From: Candidatus Fermentibacter danicus
Lineage (GTDB): Bacteria > Fermentibacterota > Fermentibacteria > Fermentibacterales > Fermentibacteraceae
Assembly: GCA_001618605.1 (NCBI GenBank)
Contig: LKHC01000132.1
Coordinates: 1-37,972 of the forward strand
Direction: 5' to 3'
Length of the DNA: 37,972 bases
The notes beneath the pieces were generated by a model. That model was not told where the DNA came from and did no database searches. It saw nothing but the letters and a program-made list of their open reading frames with translations. Each line of letters starts with the position of its first letter. Position 1 is the stretch's first letter. Below are positions 1 to 9,908 of this stretch, piece after piece. Both the position numbers and the translations under genes were made by a program.

Positions 1-1215
<1,215 letters not shown>

Positions 1216-1235
1216 GCCCGGCCCTTGGTCGAGCG

Positions 1236-1321
1236 GCGCGTTAACGCGTTTCCACGGCGTCGAGGGTTACTCGAAGCGACTCTGTAAGACCTTGTTCTGT
1301 ACCGCAAAACAGCGCGTTAAC
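1236..1321. repeat. Two copies of GCGCGTTAAC in the clpB-transporter gap
   Basis: GCGCGTTAAC occurs at 1236-1245 and again at 1312-1321, a 76-bp repeat distance. The first copy is the core of a perfect 12-bp palindrome, CGCGTTAACGCG, at 1237-1248. Both sit upstream of a TATAAT box. This could be a regulator's binding site pair, but no regulator can be assigned. Confidence 0.4.
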
Positions 1322-1367
1322 TCTGCTCGTGAACACGCTGCCGAAGGCAAGGGACTGCCCGGGGCGG

Positions 1368-1398
1368 TTAGCCTGCGGGGTGCAATGCTCCTTATAAT
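1368..1398 (+). promoter_or_regulatory. Likely sigma70-type promoter of the AI-2E transporter gene
   Basis: A perfect TATAAT -10 hexamer lies at 1393-1398. The best -35 candidate, TTAGCC at 1368-1373, is weak and 19 bp away. Transcription would start near 1405, giving a leader of about 35 nt before the ATG at 1440, with GGGAGG just upstream of the start. Confidence 0.5.
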
Positions 1399-1439
1399 GC
1401 CGGGGTAAACCAGACACTGGAACACCTCGGGAGGTTGCG

Positions 1440-2723
1440 ATGGACGATTCCCCGCGGACCGGGCCGGACGGGTCGAACCCCCCGGGCGGTATTGAGCGCA
1501 GGCGTCTTCCCCCGACTCTCTCCTGGGTAGCCCTGGTCCTCGGCATAGTGCTGATCGCGGGCTTCGTCCTGACAGCCCGGACCATCCATCATCCCCTGAT
1601 AATCTCGGCCGGGCTGGTGTTCCTCCTCTTCCCGTGGCTCCACGATCCCCTCGTCTCCCGTTCTATCCAGACAATCATCGGGCTGACGATCCTCTGGTTC
1701 CTCCTGACCATCGAGGACATCCTCACCCCGCTCCTCGTGGCTGCCGGACTGGCATATGCCTGTTCTCCGCTTTTCTTCTGGCTCCGGGGGGAGAGGGGCA
1801 GATGGAGACCGCTCAGGCTCAACGCCACCGCCGCAAGCCTCATTGTCACGGTAATGCTCTTCGGTTTCCTGGGCATGGTGGGGGCGCAGACCGGCACCCT
1901 CCTGATCGGCCAGGCGACGGAGATGTCCAGGATTATCGACGAGTCCGTCATCCGCGTTCAGGGAATCTTCCCCGACACCTGGCAGGAGTCTCCCATCCTG
2001 AAGAACTTCGCCGACGGCGTCGTCAGAACCGTAGGAGAGTTCGGCGAGAAGCTTCCCGCCCTAGCCGGCGGGGTCGCCCGGGGGATGGGATTCGCGCTCA
2101 TGGGGATGCTGGGCTCCCTGATGACTCTGGTGTTCTTCTTCTACATCCTGAGGGACTCCAGAAAGCTGATGCGCGGGCTCGTACGGAGATATCTCCCCGA
2201 TTCCATGCACGACTTCGTGGACGAAAGATCGAAGCGAGTCCTGCGGACTCTCACGAACTTCGTGGAGGGTTTCTTCATAACGAGTTCGGTGGTCTTCGTC
2301 CTGACCCTGATCCTGCTGCTCGTGGCCCGGGTGAGGATGGCCTTCCTTCTGGCACTGGTGGCCGCCCTCCTCAACATCATCCCGGTGATAGGATTCTGGG
2401 TCAGCACGGCGATCATCCTGGTGATCGCGCTCGCGTCCGGCATGCCGGTCGGCGAGGCGCTGCTGGTCGGAGCCTGCCTCGGGGTAATCAATATATTCGA
2501 GGGAAACATATTGCAGCCCAAGATAATAGGGCGCAAGGTCGGCCTTCATCCCGTGGCGGCGATTCTCAGCGTGGCAATCTTCGGCGAGATCCTGGGCTTC
2601 TTCGGTTATCTGCTCGGAATCCCGCTGGCGGCGGTCCTGACGAAGGAGTGGGAGGACTATCTCGCCAGGGGGCGGGAGAAGGCCGGGCGGAGCAGCCCCG
2701 GGGCGCGTCAGGCCGACGAATGA
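1440..2723 (+). CDS. AI-2E family transporter (TqsA/YdiK/PerM-like membrane protein)
   Basis: This is a 427-residue polytopic membrane protein of the AI-2E transporter family (PF01594), whose members include export proteins for the AI-2 signal and Na+/H+ or small-molecule transporters; the substrate cannot be told from sequence. Two hydrophobic hairpins open the protein after a Pro-rich cytosolic start. A long periplasmic/cytosolic insert follows (about residues 155-205), and then the family's conserved C-terminal membrane core. That core contains LLNIIPVIGFWVS and the INIFEGNILQPKIIG stretch, which is the best diagnostic motif of the family. The ATG at 1440 is preceded by GGGAGG at a normal distance. 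The gene is monocistronic and converges with the efflux operon on the other strand. Confidence 0.9.
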   Translation: MDDSPRTGPDGSNPPGGIERRRLPPTLSWVALVLGIVLIAGFVLTARTIHHPLIISAGLVFLLFPWLHDPLVSRSIQTIIGLTILWFLLTIEDILTPLLVAAGLAYACSPLFFWLRGERGRWRPLRLNATAASLIVTVMLFGFLGMVGAQTGTLLIGQATEMSRIIDESVIRVQGIFPDTWQESPILKNFADGVVRTVGEFGEKLPALAGGVARGMGFALMGMLGSLMTLVFFFYILRDSRKLMRGLVRRYLPDSMHDFVDERSKRVLRTLTNFVEGFFITSSVVFVLTLILLLVARVRMAFLLALVAALLNIIPVIGFWVSTAIILVIALASGMPVGEALLVGACLGVINIFEGNILQPKIIGRKVGLHPVAAILSVAIFGEILGFFGYLLGIPLAAVLTKEWEDYLARGREKAGRSSPGARQADE

Positions 2724-2790
2724 TTCCCGCCCGGGAGACCGGACACGGACCCGGGAATCGGTAGGTTCATGTCCGGCCCGGCGGGAGCTG

Positions 2791-2815
2791 AGCGGAGCCG
2801 ACGGATCACTCCGCT
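2791..2815. terminator. Stem-loop between convergent genes
   Basis: AGCGGAG (2791-2797) pairs perfectly with CTCCGCT (2809-2815) around an 11-nt loop. It lies between the transporter gene and the end of the adaptor gene, and overlaps the latter's stop. A second, weaker pair (CCGGACA 2739-2745 with TGTCCGG 2770-2776) precedes it. There is no T-tract, so intrinsic termination is only possible, not shown. Confidence 0.3.
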
Positions 2816-3882
2816 TCCGACTCCATCCTCACGCTGACGGCATCGCCCTCGGAAACCCGGTTCTGACCTTCGATGATGACCATGTCTCCGGGTGCGAGCC
2901 CTTCGACTATCTCCACCATGCCCCTGTTCACGATGCCGGTTCTGACCGGCACGAAATGAGCGGCTCCATCGACCACGAGAGCGAGTTCGACGCTCTCGGA
3001 CAGCCTCCTGAGGGCTATGTCGGGAACGACCATCGCATCGGGTGACGTCCTGACGGAGATGCCCACCCTTCCGCCCATGCCGGGGTAGAGCCTCTCGTCG
3101 TCGTTGCCGAAGGTGACCTCCACCGGCACGAGGCCGGAGATCGGATCGACCGATCTGGCGGCTGCGGTGACGAGGCCGGGAAAATACTCCCCGCCGTAGG
3201 AGATCACGTTGATGCGGGCCTCCTGGCCCGGCGCCAGCATGGCGATGTACTGCTCCGGCAGCAGGACTTCGGCTCTGAGGGTCGAGCCGTTGGTGATCGA
3301 GAGGGCGGGGCCGCCTCCGGCCATGTTGCCCTCCCTGACCCAGATCCTGCCGATCGTTCCATCGAAGGGAGCCGTTATCAGAGAATTATCGGCCGCTCCA
3401 GCCGCCTGGCTGGCTCCGGCGACAGCCTGCTGGAGGCCTGCCCTGGCCGTTGCATACATCGCCTCGGCCGTCTCGAGTTCCTGGGCGCTTATCGCCCCGG
3501 CCTCGTGGAGGGATCTCATGCGCGAAAGGGAGCGGGAAGCGTTCTGCTCCGCCGCCGAGGCTGCGGTGACTCCGGCCTGTGCCGCAGAGGAGGCCGCGAT
3601 GAACTGTGCGTCGGACGAAAGCCGGATCAGGGGCGTTCCCTTCACCACATAGTCGCCTTCGCTTACGAGAACCTCCTCGACCCGGCCGCCGGCCGCCGGA
3701 CGGATCAGGGCTTCGTCGAGTCCCTCGAGCGTCGCCGGCGCCATTATCTCCTCCGATATGTCGACGGGAATCATCGTCAAGACAGTCACCGGCACGGCGC
3801 GCGCAGCCTCCTCCCGCCCCGGTCCGCCGCAGGCGGATGCGAGCAGGAGAATGGCGGCAGGAATCGTATTCTTGAGTTTCAT
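2806..3882 (-). CDS. RND-type efflux adaptor (membrane fusion lipoprotein)
   Basis: This 358-residue periplasmic adaptor of the HlyD/AcrA family links an inner-membrane pump to a TolC channel. Its first residues form a lipoprotein signal with lipobox LASAC, so Cys18 is the predicted lipidated residue anchoring it to a membrane. After that come a barrel-sandwich/lipoyl half (IRPAAGGRVEEVLVSEGDYV), a helical hairpin rich in Ala/Gln/Glu (about residues 75-150), the second lipoyl half (ITAPFDGTIGRIWVREGNM), a beta-barrel domain and a membrane-proximal domain. The ATG overlaps the stop of the TolC-like gene (ATGA), so the two are translationally coupled. The operon ends here: no RND or ABC permease follows, so the energised partner must be encoded elsewhere. 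Confidence 0.92.
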   Translation of the reverse strand: MKLKNTIPAAILLLASACGGPGREEAARAVPVTVLTMIPVDISEEIMAPATLEGLDEALIRPAAGGRVEEVLVSEGDYVVKGTPLIRLSSDAQFIAASSAAQAGVTAASAAEQNASRSLSRMRSLHEAGAISAQELETAEAMYATARAGLQQAVAGASQAAGAADNSLITAPFDGTIGRIWVREGNMAGGGPALSITNGSTLRAEVLLPEQYIAMLAPGQEARINVISYGGEYFPGLVTAAARSVDPISGLVPVEVTFGNDDERLYPGMGGRVGISVRTSPDAMVVPDIALRRLSESVELALVVDGAAHFVPVRTGIVNRGMVEIVEGLAPGDMVIIEGQNRVSEGDAVSVRMESEAE

Positions 3883-5201
3883 AGGGCCTTTCCATGGGTG
3901 GATGTGTCGTTTCCGAATTCGAGCAGGCCGGTCATCCGGGCGAGTCTGGCTTCCGCCACCCGGAGCCCGTACAGCGCAGTGGCGTGATTGGTTCTGGAGG
4001 CCGTCAGCGCCAGGAATGCCTGGTCCATCTCCAGCCGGGTGATGACTCCAGCCTCGTATGACACGCGCGCGATGGACGAGCCCTCCTCCGCGATGGCCAC
4101 CGTGGCCTCCGTGGCGGACACCGACTCCCTTGCCTGGAGCAGGTCGTTCCAGGCCTGCACCAGACCGAGTTCGGAGTAGTTCTCGATGTCGTCCGCCCTG
4201 GCGTTGGAGGCCAGCCTGTCGGCCCTCGCGGTCTGATAGGAGGCTATGTCGTTCAACTGGTTGAAGATGGGTATCTCCACAGCAAGGGTCGTGCTCCAGT
4301 TCCTCTCGTAGTCCTCCGTGTCGAAATGCCAGTCATCCCTTGCCGCCTGCCAGGCGTATTCGGTCTGCAATACGACGGAAGGAGCAAAGGCGGCTCCGGC
4401 GAGGCGGACCGAGGCGTCACCGGCCTCGCGCATTGCCGATGCAGTGCGGATCTCGGGGCTGTTCTCGAGCATCATTCTGTCCGCCTCCTCCAGTGAGGAG
4501 GGGAGCGTGACGGGGATGGGATCGGACAGACTCCCCTCGACGGGAACGCCGGAAGTGCCTGTGAGGCCGACTGCGACCGCCAGGGCCGCCCGGGCGTTGG
4601 CCAGGGCGCTGCTCGCCGCGAGGGCCTCCGGCTTCCTGTTCTCGTAGGCCACGCTGCTCTCGAGCAGTTCGAACCTCGAGATCGTGCCCGCCTCGTATCT
4701 CCGGCTGGCTATCTCGAAGCCCTCCTTCGCGGTTTCGAGTGCTTCCGAGGCGACTCTTTCGAGCTCGGTCGCGAGCAGAACGCCGTGGAAGGATCTGATC
4801 ACGTCCAGTGTAGCATCCTGTTCCGCCGCGGTGAGCGAGTAGTCGGAGATGTCCTCGGAGATTCCGGTGAGACTGGAGCCCGCAAGCCCTCTTGCGGTGA
4901 AGAGGGGGACCGCCGCGGTTATGCCGGCCCTGGAGGCGTACTCGGAACCCAGGGGGATCGATCCGAGCCCCGGAAGCTCCATCGTCGAGATGTCGTGGCT
5001 CCTGACGAAGGCCGCCGTGAAGGACACCGAAGGAAGGAACCACAGATCGGCGCTCCTGTTCCGCCATTCCGCGGATGACAGATCCAGCCTGGCCGCGGCG
5101 ATGTCGTTCCTGTTCCGGAGCGCGGTGTCCACCGCCTCTTCGAGAGTCATGCCGAACACCGGCAGAGCTGACAACACTGTGATCAGAATCGTTCTGTGCA
5201 T
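3879..5201 (-). CDS. TolC-family outer-membrane efflux protein
   Basis: This 440-residue outer-membrane channel of the TolC/OEP family (PF02321) has a short N-terminal signal peptide (MHRTILITVLSALPVFG). The two internally homologous OEP repeats are visible. Each begins with a helix of the type LEEAVDTALRNRNDIAAARLDL and carries long Ala/Glu-rich helices that form the periplasmic tunnel, interrupted by the beta strands of the outer-membrane barrel. The second repeat contains NWSTTLAVEIPIFN, matching the family's usual beta-strand motif before the second helix pair. It lies between the TetR gene (16 bp gap) and the adaptor gene (overlapping), and is presumably transcribed with them from the promoter at 5852-5879. 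Confidence 0.92.
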   Translation of the reverse strand: MHRTILITVLSALPVFGMTLEEAVDTALRNRNDIAAARLDLSSAEWRNRSADLWFLPSVSFTAAFVRSHDISTMELPGLGSIPLGSEYASRAGITAAVPLFTARGLAGSSLTGISEDISDYSLTAAEQDATLDVIRSFHGVLLATELERVASEALETAKEGFEIASRRYEAGTISRFELLESSVAYENRKPEALAASSALANARAALAVAVGLTGTSGVPVEGSLSDPIPVTLPSSLEEADRMMLENSPEIRTASAMREAGDASVRLAGAAFAPSVVLQTEYAWQAARDDWHFDTEDYERNWSTTLAVEIPIFNQLNDIASYQTARADRLASNARADDIENYSELGLVQAWNDLLQARESVSATEATVAIAEEGSSIARVSYEAGVITRLEMDQAFLALTASRTNHATALYGLRVAEARLARMTGLLEFGNDTSTHGKAL

Positions 5202-5217
5202 CGACTGATCTCCCGGT

Positions 5218-5805
5218 CTAGTTCCCGATGCCCCGCATCAGGATTCCGACCATCTCGCCCGCGGAGGACGTCTGTCCGGCGCCGTCCTGCGGAAAGGCGA
5301 GGGCCATGTGCAGTATGGACGAAAAGGTTCTGCATAGGACGGGTATCGGCACGTCCGGCCTGAACTCGCCCCGCTCGACTCCACGGCTGAAGAGTCGCTC
5401 GACCAGATCCTCCACCTCGACGAAACGGCTCTTCATCGACGGGAAGAGCGACCTGATCCCGGTCGAGTCGGCGTGGCACATGAGATGGGCCTTCGCGAAA
5501 TCGGGGTTCTCGCCGTGCATCCGCATCAGCTCGGCCGTGATCCTCTCGAGAGAGGCGCTGACCGTGGAGTCGGCTTCGAGCTCCGGCCTGATGATGTTCT
5601 CGAGCATGGAGTTCACGTGCTCGACGAGCGCGAGGACGAGACCCTCCTTGCTCCGAAAATAATAGTATATCGTGGGTTTGGTGCAGCCGGAGGCGTCGGC
5701 GACATCCTGCATGGAGGCCTCGGAATAGCCCTTCTCCGCCAGTACGTGCATGGCGGCCTTCAGTATCCCGGCCCGGGTCCCTCCGGGGTTCCGCTGCTCT
5801 GTCAT
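5218..5805 (-). CDS. TetR/AcrR-family repressor of the efflux operon
   Basis: This is a 195-residue one-component regulator. Residues 10-56 form the TetR helix-turn-helix (ILKAAMHVLAEKGY, then MQDVADASGCTKPTIYYYFRSKEGL), which is textbook for the family. The remaining helices form the ligand-binding and dimerisation domain, which does not reveal an inducer. It is the first gene of the operon with the TolC-like and adaptor genes, so it most likely represses its own operon and is released by a pump substrate. A 16-bp palindrome lies between the -35 and -10 boxes of its promoter, the expected position for such a repressor. GGAGG precedes the ATG at 5805 at a normal distance. Confidence 0.93.
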   Translation of the reverse strand: MTEQRNPGGTRAGILKAAMHVLAEKGYSEASMQDVADASGCTKPTIYYYFRSKEGLVLALVEHVNSMLENIIRPELEADSTVSASLERITAELMRMHGENPDFAKAHLMCHADSTGIRSLFPSMKSRFVEVEDLVERLFSRGVERGEFRPDVPIPVLCRTFSSILHMALAFPQDGAGQTSSAGEMVGILMRGIGN

Positions 5806-5851
5806 CGTTCCTCCGGTCGATGTGAATTGTCTGTCCCGGAAAGATCAGGGC

Positions 5852-5879
5852 AATATACCTAACGGTAGGTAGGGGTCAA
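5852..5879 (-). promoter_or_regulatory. tetR-efflux promoter with embedded TetR-type operator
   Basis: On the minus strand, TTGACC (5879-5874) and TATATT (5857-5852) are separated by 16 bp. The palindrome TACCTAACGGTAGGTA (5856-5871; arms TACCTA and TAGGTA around ACGG) fills the spacer. TetR-family operators commonly have this length and place themselves between the promoter boxes. Predicted transcription starts near 5845, about 40 nt before the tetR ATG. Confidence 0.75.
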
Positions 5880-5896
5880 CGGAGGGGCGGTTTATG

Positions 5897-5925
5897 TTGA
5901 CTTGCCGCCCCGGTGAGTCCATCTT
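5897..5925 (+). promoter_or_regulatory. Possible promoter of the vor operon
   Basis: TTGACT at 5897-5902 is followed after 17 bp by CATCTT at 5920-5925, which is a poor -10. It diverges from the tetR promoter; only about 20 bp separate the two -35 boxes. The assignment is tentative. Confidence 0.3.
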
Positions 5926-5979
5926 TTTCTGATCAGGGTTCCGAAATTTGTCCGCTCAAGTTGTTCAAGGAGGTTGCCA

Positions 5980-6225
5980 GTGGACGGTCCGAGGAAGTAC
6001 CCCTTCTGCGAGATCGACCAGGAGGAGTGCAAGGGTTGCGGGCTGTGCGTAAACGCATGTCCGGCCAAGGTTCTGGAGATTTCTTCACACCTCAATTCCA
6101 GGGGTTTCCACCCCTCCAGCTACAAGGGGTCGGGCTGCCTAGGCTGCGGGACCTGCTTCTACTCCTGCCCCGAGCCCGGAGCCATAACGGTCTACCTCAA
6201 GGACTACGTTCCGGAGGGGGTGTGA
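5980..6225 (+). CDS. vorD: 2-oxoacid:ferredoxin oxidoreductase, delta (ferredoxin) subunit
   Basis: This is an 81-residue 2[4Fe-4S] ferredoxin-type subunit that carries electrons from the thiamine-diphosphate active site of the complex to soluble ferredoxin. Two cluster motifs are visible, [12 protein letters not shown] and [15 protein letters not shown], the second being the usual variant of VorD/KorD proteins. The start was set at GTG 5980 because AAGGAGG (5967-5973) lies six bases upstream. The in-frame TTG at 5974 directly abuts that ribosome-binding site and cannot be used. It is the first gene of a three-gene operon, with one base between its stop and vorB. Confidence 0.88.
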   Translation: MDGPRKYPFCEIDQEECKGCGLCVNACPAKVLEISSHLNSRGFHPSSYKGSGCLGCGTCFYSCPEPGAITVYLKDYVPEGV

Positions 6226-6226
6226 C

Positions 6227-7285
6227 ATGGCCCGCAAACTGATGAAGGGAAACTACGCCGCAGTCTACGGGGCGGTCCTCGCCGGATGCGAGGCCTACTA
6301 CGGCTACCCGATAACTCCCGCGAGCGAGATAGCCGAAGCCGCCGCGGAGCTGTTCCCTAAGCTTGGGAGGACCTTCCTCCAGGCCGAGTGCGAAACCGCT
6401 TCGATCAACATGGTCTACGGCGCCGCGGGATGCGGCAAGAGAGTCATGACGGCCAGCTCCGGTCCCGGCATAAGCCTCAAGCAGGAGGGCCTCTCCTACT
6501 GCGCCGGCTCGGCTCTCCCGTGTGTGGTCGTGGACGTCATGAGGGGCGGTCCCGGACTCGGGAACATCGGCCCCGAGCAGGCCGACTACAACCAGGTCGT
6601 GAAGGGCGGCGGCCACGGCAACTACCGGGTCATCGTGCTGGCTCCCAACTCCTGCCAGGAGATGTGCGATCTCACGATGCTCGCGTTCGAGCTGGCCGAC
6701 AAGTACCGCAATCCGGCATTCGTCCTGACGGACGGAGTCATCGGCCAGATGATGGAGTCCGTCGAGATACCCGAGCCTGTCGCGTCCCTGCCCGACAAGT
6801 CCTCCTGGGCCGTAAAGGGCGACGCGGACACGAAGAACCTCATCAACTCGATCTATCTCGCCCATGACGAACTCGAGGCGTGGAACAACAGGCTCCTCGA
6901 GAAGTACCGGGCCATCGAGCGCGACGAGGTGCGATTCGAGGAGTACCGGATGGAGGACGCCGAGTACGCGGTGATCGGCTACGGCTGCATCAGCAGGGTC
7001 CTGCGGACGGTGGTGGACGACGCGAGGGAGAAGGGCGTGAAGATCGGCCTGTTCCGGCCGATCAGCCTGTTCCCGTTCCCGAAGTCGGCCATTGCCTCGC
7101 TGCCTTCCAGAGGCATCCGCAAGGTCCTCACGGTGGAACTCTCCACAGGCCAGCTCGTGGACGACGTGAACCTGGCCCTCGGCGGCCGTCTGATCTCGGA
7201 CTTCTACGGCAGGGTCGGCGGGAACGTGCCCTCCGCCTCCGAGATACTCGGCAGGATCTCCCAGCTTTACGGGGTGAAGATATGA
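6227..7285 (+). CDS. vorB: 2-oxoacid:ferredoxin oxidoreductase, alpha subunit (VorB type)
   Basis: This 352-residue alpha subunit contains the pyrimidine-binding and transketolase C-terminal domains of the complex that oxidatively decarboxylates 2-oxoacids to acyl-CoA and CO2, reducing ferredoxin. The opening [20 protein letters not shown], then YPITPASEI and [18 protein letters not shown], are characteristic of the 3-methyl-2-oxobutanoate (branched-chain) and 2-oxoglutarate enzymes. The closest resemblance by eye is to VorB. Pyruvate enzymes normally carry a different arrangement. The substrate is therefore probably a branched-chain 2-oxoacid from Val, Leu or Ile, but 2-oxoglutarate is not excluded. 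Its stop overlaps the start of the next gene (ATGA). Confidence 0.88.
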   Translation: MARKLMKGNYAAVYGAVLAGCEAYYGYPITPASEIAEAAAELFPKLGRTFLQAECETASINMVYGAAGCGKRVMTASSGPGISLKQEGLSYCAGSALPCVVVDVMRGGPGLGNIGPEQADYNQVVKGGGHGNYRVIVLAPNSCQEMCDLTMLAFELADKYRNPAFVLTDGVIGQMMESVEIPEPVASLPDKSSWAVKGDADTKNLINSIYLAHDELEAWNNRLLEKYRAIERDEVRFEEYRMEDAEYAVIGYGCISRVLRTVVDDAREKGVKIGLFRPISLFPFPKSAIASLPSRGIRKVLTVELSTGQLVDDVNLALGGRLISDFYGRVGGNVPSASEILGRISQLYGVKI

Positions 7286-8715
7286 AAGGCGCCGTACTCA
7301 GGAAGCCGGGCGGGTTCAACGACATCTACAAGCACAAGCCCGGTGCCGACAAGGATCGTACTCACTACTGCCCGGGATGCGGGCACGGAATTCTCCACAA
7401 GCTCATCGCCGAAGCCCTCGAGGATCTGGAGATCACCGACAGGACGATAGTCATCAGTCCGGTGGGCTGCAGCGTCTTCGCCTACTACTACTTCAACACC
7501 GGCAACCTGCAGGTTCCGCACGGCCGTGCACCGGCCGTCGCCACCTCCGTCTCCAGAGCGAATCCCGGGAGCGTCGTCATCAGTTATCAGGGCGACGGCG
7601 ACCTGGCCGCGATCGGAGGAAACCACATCCTCCAGGCGGCGAACCGCGGCGAGAACATCACCGTCTTCTTCGTGAACAACGCCATCTACGGCATGACCGG
7701 CGGACAGATGGCCCCCACGACCCTGGAGGGAATGAAGACCACCACTACGCCGTACGGCCGCAATCCCGCCACCGACGGCTATCCCATGAAGGTCGCCGAG
7801 ATGCTGAACTCCCTCTACGCCCCGACCTTCATCGCCCGGACGTCGCTGCACGACATCGCCAACATCCGGAAGACGCGTGCCGCCGTCCGCAAGGCGCTGC
7901 AGTACAACATGGAGAAGAAGGGCTTCTCGATCGTCGAAGTTCTCAGCATGTGCCCCAGCAACTGGAAGCTGGGTGCGGTCGAGAGCCAGAACTGGATCAG
8001 GGACCACATGCTCGAGGTCTACCCCCTCGGAACTCTCCGCGACAGGGGAGCCGAAGTGGCCCCCAGGGTCAGGCCCCGTCCCGAACTCGATCCCGCCAGG
8101 GTCCGCGAAACTCTGGGGCTGGGCGAGGGTTCCGGCGTCAAGCTCGAGAGGCCGAAAGAGACCCCTGTATATCCCAATCCCTCGGTCCGCATCGCCGGAT
8201 TCGGAGGCCAGGGCGTTCTCTCCGCAGGCGTAGTGCTGGCCAATCTCGGGCTGGAGTACGGCTACAACGTCTCCTGGCTCCCGTCCTACGGTCCGGAGAT
8301 GCGTGGCGGTACGGCCAACTGCTCGGTCAAGATCCAGGACGGCACCATCGGCGACACCGAGGCCACAAAGCCCCATGTGCTGATCGCCCTGAACAGACCC
8401 AGCATGGAGAAGTTCGAGCCGATCGTCGCCTCCGGCGGGACGCTCATCTACAACAGCACCCTGATAGACGTCACCCCGTCGCGGAAGGACATCCGCGTCC
8501 TGGCCGTGCCGATCACCGGGCTCGCCGACGAACTCGGCAACACCAAGGTGCAGAGCATGGTGGCCGCAGGCGCCTTCGCAGCGGCGACCGGCCTGTTCGC
8601 GCTCGATGACATAATCAGGCTGCTGCCTTCGCTCTACTCGGGCGAAGCCATAGTGAAGCTGAACGAGAAGGCCGTGAAGGCCGGCTTCGACTTCGTACGC
8701 GGAATAAAGAGCTGA
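7282..8715 (+). CDS. 2-oxoacid:ferredoxin oxidoreductase, fused beta-gamma subunit
   Basis: This is a 477-residue fusion of two subunits that are often separate. Residues 1-250 are the beta subunit: YCPGCGHG (29-36) and the thiamine-diphosphate/Mg site [12 protein letters not shown] (from residue 104) followed by [12 protein letters not shown]. After a linker, residues 302-477 are the gamma subunit, beginning [15 protein letters not shown] and containing [16 protein letters not shown]. The ATG at 7282 overlaps the vorB stop and starts exactly where homologous beta subunits begin; the frame remains open upstream only by chance. With VorD and VorB it completes the four functional parts of the enzyme. 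The likely role is ferredoxin-reducing oxidation of branched-chain 2-oxoacids during amino-acid fermentation, which is an inference. Confidence 0.9.
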   Translation: MKGAVLRKPGGFNDIYKHKPGADKDRTHYCPGCGHGILHKLIAEALEDLEITDRTIVISPVGCSVFAYYYFNTGNLQVPHGRAPAVATSVSRANPGSVVISYQGDGDLAAIGGNHILQAANRGENITVFFVNNAIYGMTGGQMAPTTLEGMKTTTTPYGRNPATDGYPMKVAEMLNSLYAPTFIARTSLHDIANIRKTRAAVRKALQYNMEKKGFSIVEVLSMCPSNWKLGAVESQNWIRDHMLEVYPLGTLRDRGAEVAPRVRPRPELDPARVRETLGLGEGSGVKLERPKETPVYPNPSVRIAGFGGQGVLSAGVVLANLGLEYGYNVSWLPSYGPEMRGGTANCSVKIQDGTIGDTEATKPHVLIALNRPSMEKFEPIVASGGTLIYNSTLIDVTPSRKDIRVLAVPITGLADELGNTKVQSMVAAGAFAAATGLFALDDIIRLLPSLYSGEAIVKLNEKAVKAGFDFVRGIKS

Positions 8716-8729
8716 AGAGCTGAAGGCGT

Positions 8730-8763
8730 GCGCCCGTCCGGTCCCGACAGGCCGGACGGGCGC
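8730..8763 (+). terminator. Strong hairpin after the vor operon
   Basis: A perfect 12-bp stem, GCGCCCGTCCGG (8730-8741) with CCGGACGGGCGC (8752-8763), encloses a 10-nt loop 14 bp after the stop. No T-run follows, so it may act as a terminator only with Rho, or may protect the 3' end. Confidence 0.6.
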
Positions 8764-8822
8764 TCTGCCCGGCAGACAGTCCCGAAGCCAGGGAACCGCC
8801 CACGGGTGGATGGAGGAGGTAG

Positions 8823-9908
8823 ATGATGAAGGCGCTGCCTTTGCTGGCGCTCGTTCTGTCTGTACCCTTCCTTTCGGCATACGGGTTCGGATATGAGGAT
8901 GCCGTCGCGGACGGCACCGTCATGCCGGGCATCGGGGCGGGGAATCTGCTCCTCGGGGGAGCCATGGCCATCGGCTACGGCGAACCCACATCCGTGCTGC
9001 TGAACCCGGCGAACCTGGGCCGGGTCTCCGCCCCGGGCATTGAAATCTGCATCGGCCCCGCGATCGTCACCGAAAATGTCGAGGACAGCATCGGACTGCA
9101 CTCCAGGAGCTACCTCTCCCTCGGCCCGACCTCTCTGGCGACGAGGATTCCGGCCGGGAGATCCCTGACGCTGGGCGCCGGCCTGGCCAGGGTAAGCGAC
9201 GTGAGCTACGACGGGCGGCACTATCTGGCCGAGAACCCCCTGATCCCCGGCTACATAACGGGAGCGGAGGCCCTGGAAGCCTCCGGCGGCCTCTGGGAGG
9301 CCGTCGCAGGCTGCTCGTACCGTGTTGCCAGGTGGGTCTCGCTCGGGGTTTCCGCCGGTCCGCGCTTCGGTTCCGCCGATCTGGAGTACGCTTACGACGA
9401 CAGGGTCGGCGAAGAGGACTCCGTGGCGACATGGGGATGGGACGAGAGCGGATTCTGCGTCCATGCCGGCGCGACGTTCCCCTTCGGTCTCAACTCCGCC
9501 TCGGTCGCATGGACCTCCGGCTCCGACCATTACCCACCGCGCGTGGCCGCAGGAGCGATACTCCACTCGGGAGGGACGGCGGAGGATTTTTCGATCGGAG
9601 TGGAAGGCGAGATCAGGGATCCCGGAGAGAAGAATACCTTCATCGGGCGGCTCTCCGGCCGTTTTTCGCCCAATCCCGGATTCATTCTGGGGGGCGCGTT
9701 GTCCTTCTCGGACCGCGGCTCCGAATCCAGCCGCAGCAACCTGGGCTTTGCCATGGGCACGGCGATAACAATCGGCAGGGCGGTTCTGCGGGGCGGTTTC
9801 ATGTTCGAGAGCAGCTCCCGGCGGACCACGGCGTTCGGGTACGAGGGCTTCGATACTGTCACGGACAAGGTGGGATCCTGCAGCGTCGGCCTCGACTGGA
9901 CCCTGTGA
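8823..9908 (+). CDS. Predicted outer-membrane beta-barrel protein (PorV/UPF0164-like)
   Basis: This 361-residue protein starts with a signal peptide (LPLLALVLSVPFLSAYGFG). The mature part is made of alternating hydrophobic/polar strands with Gly and aromatic residues and ends in a strand (SVGLDWTL) typical of barrels. The stretch GGAMAIGYGEPTSVLLNPANLGR matches the start of PorV/PorQ/UPF0164 and FadL-like barrels, where a similar LNPAGLA motif occurs. PorV is the outer-membrane shuttle of type IX secretion, which would fit the C-terminal domains of the secreted enzymes in this window, but the match is by pattern only. ATG 8823 or ATG 8826 may be used; the GGAGGAGG upstream suits either. It appears to stand alone. 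Confidence 0.65.
   Translation: MMKALPLLALVLSVPFLSAYGFGYEDAVADGTVMPGIGAGNLLLGGAMAIGYGEPTSVLLNPANLGRVSAPGIEICIGPAIVTENVEDSIGLHSRSYLSLGPTSLATRIPAGRSLTLGAGLARVSDVSYDGRHYLAENPLIPGYITGAEALEASGGLWEAVAGCSYRVARWVSLGVSAGPRFGSADLEYAYDDRVGEEDSVATWGWDESGFCVHAGATFPFGLNSASVAWTSGSDHYPPRVAAGAILHSGGTAEDFSIGVEGEIRDPGEKNTFIGRLSGRFSPNPGFILGGALSFSDRGSESSRSNLGFAMGTAITIGRAVLRGGFMFESSSRRTTAFGYEGFDTVTDKVGSCSVGLDWTL

Noticed and set aside
1216-1439. Possible tRNA or other structured RNA
   Set aside because: No T-arm sequence, anticodon arm, CCA end, or SRP, RNase P or tmRNA signature was found.
5974-5979. TTG start for vorD
   Set aside because: It directly abuts the AAGGAGG ribosome-binding site. GTG 5980 has correct spacing.
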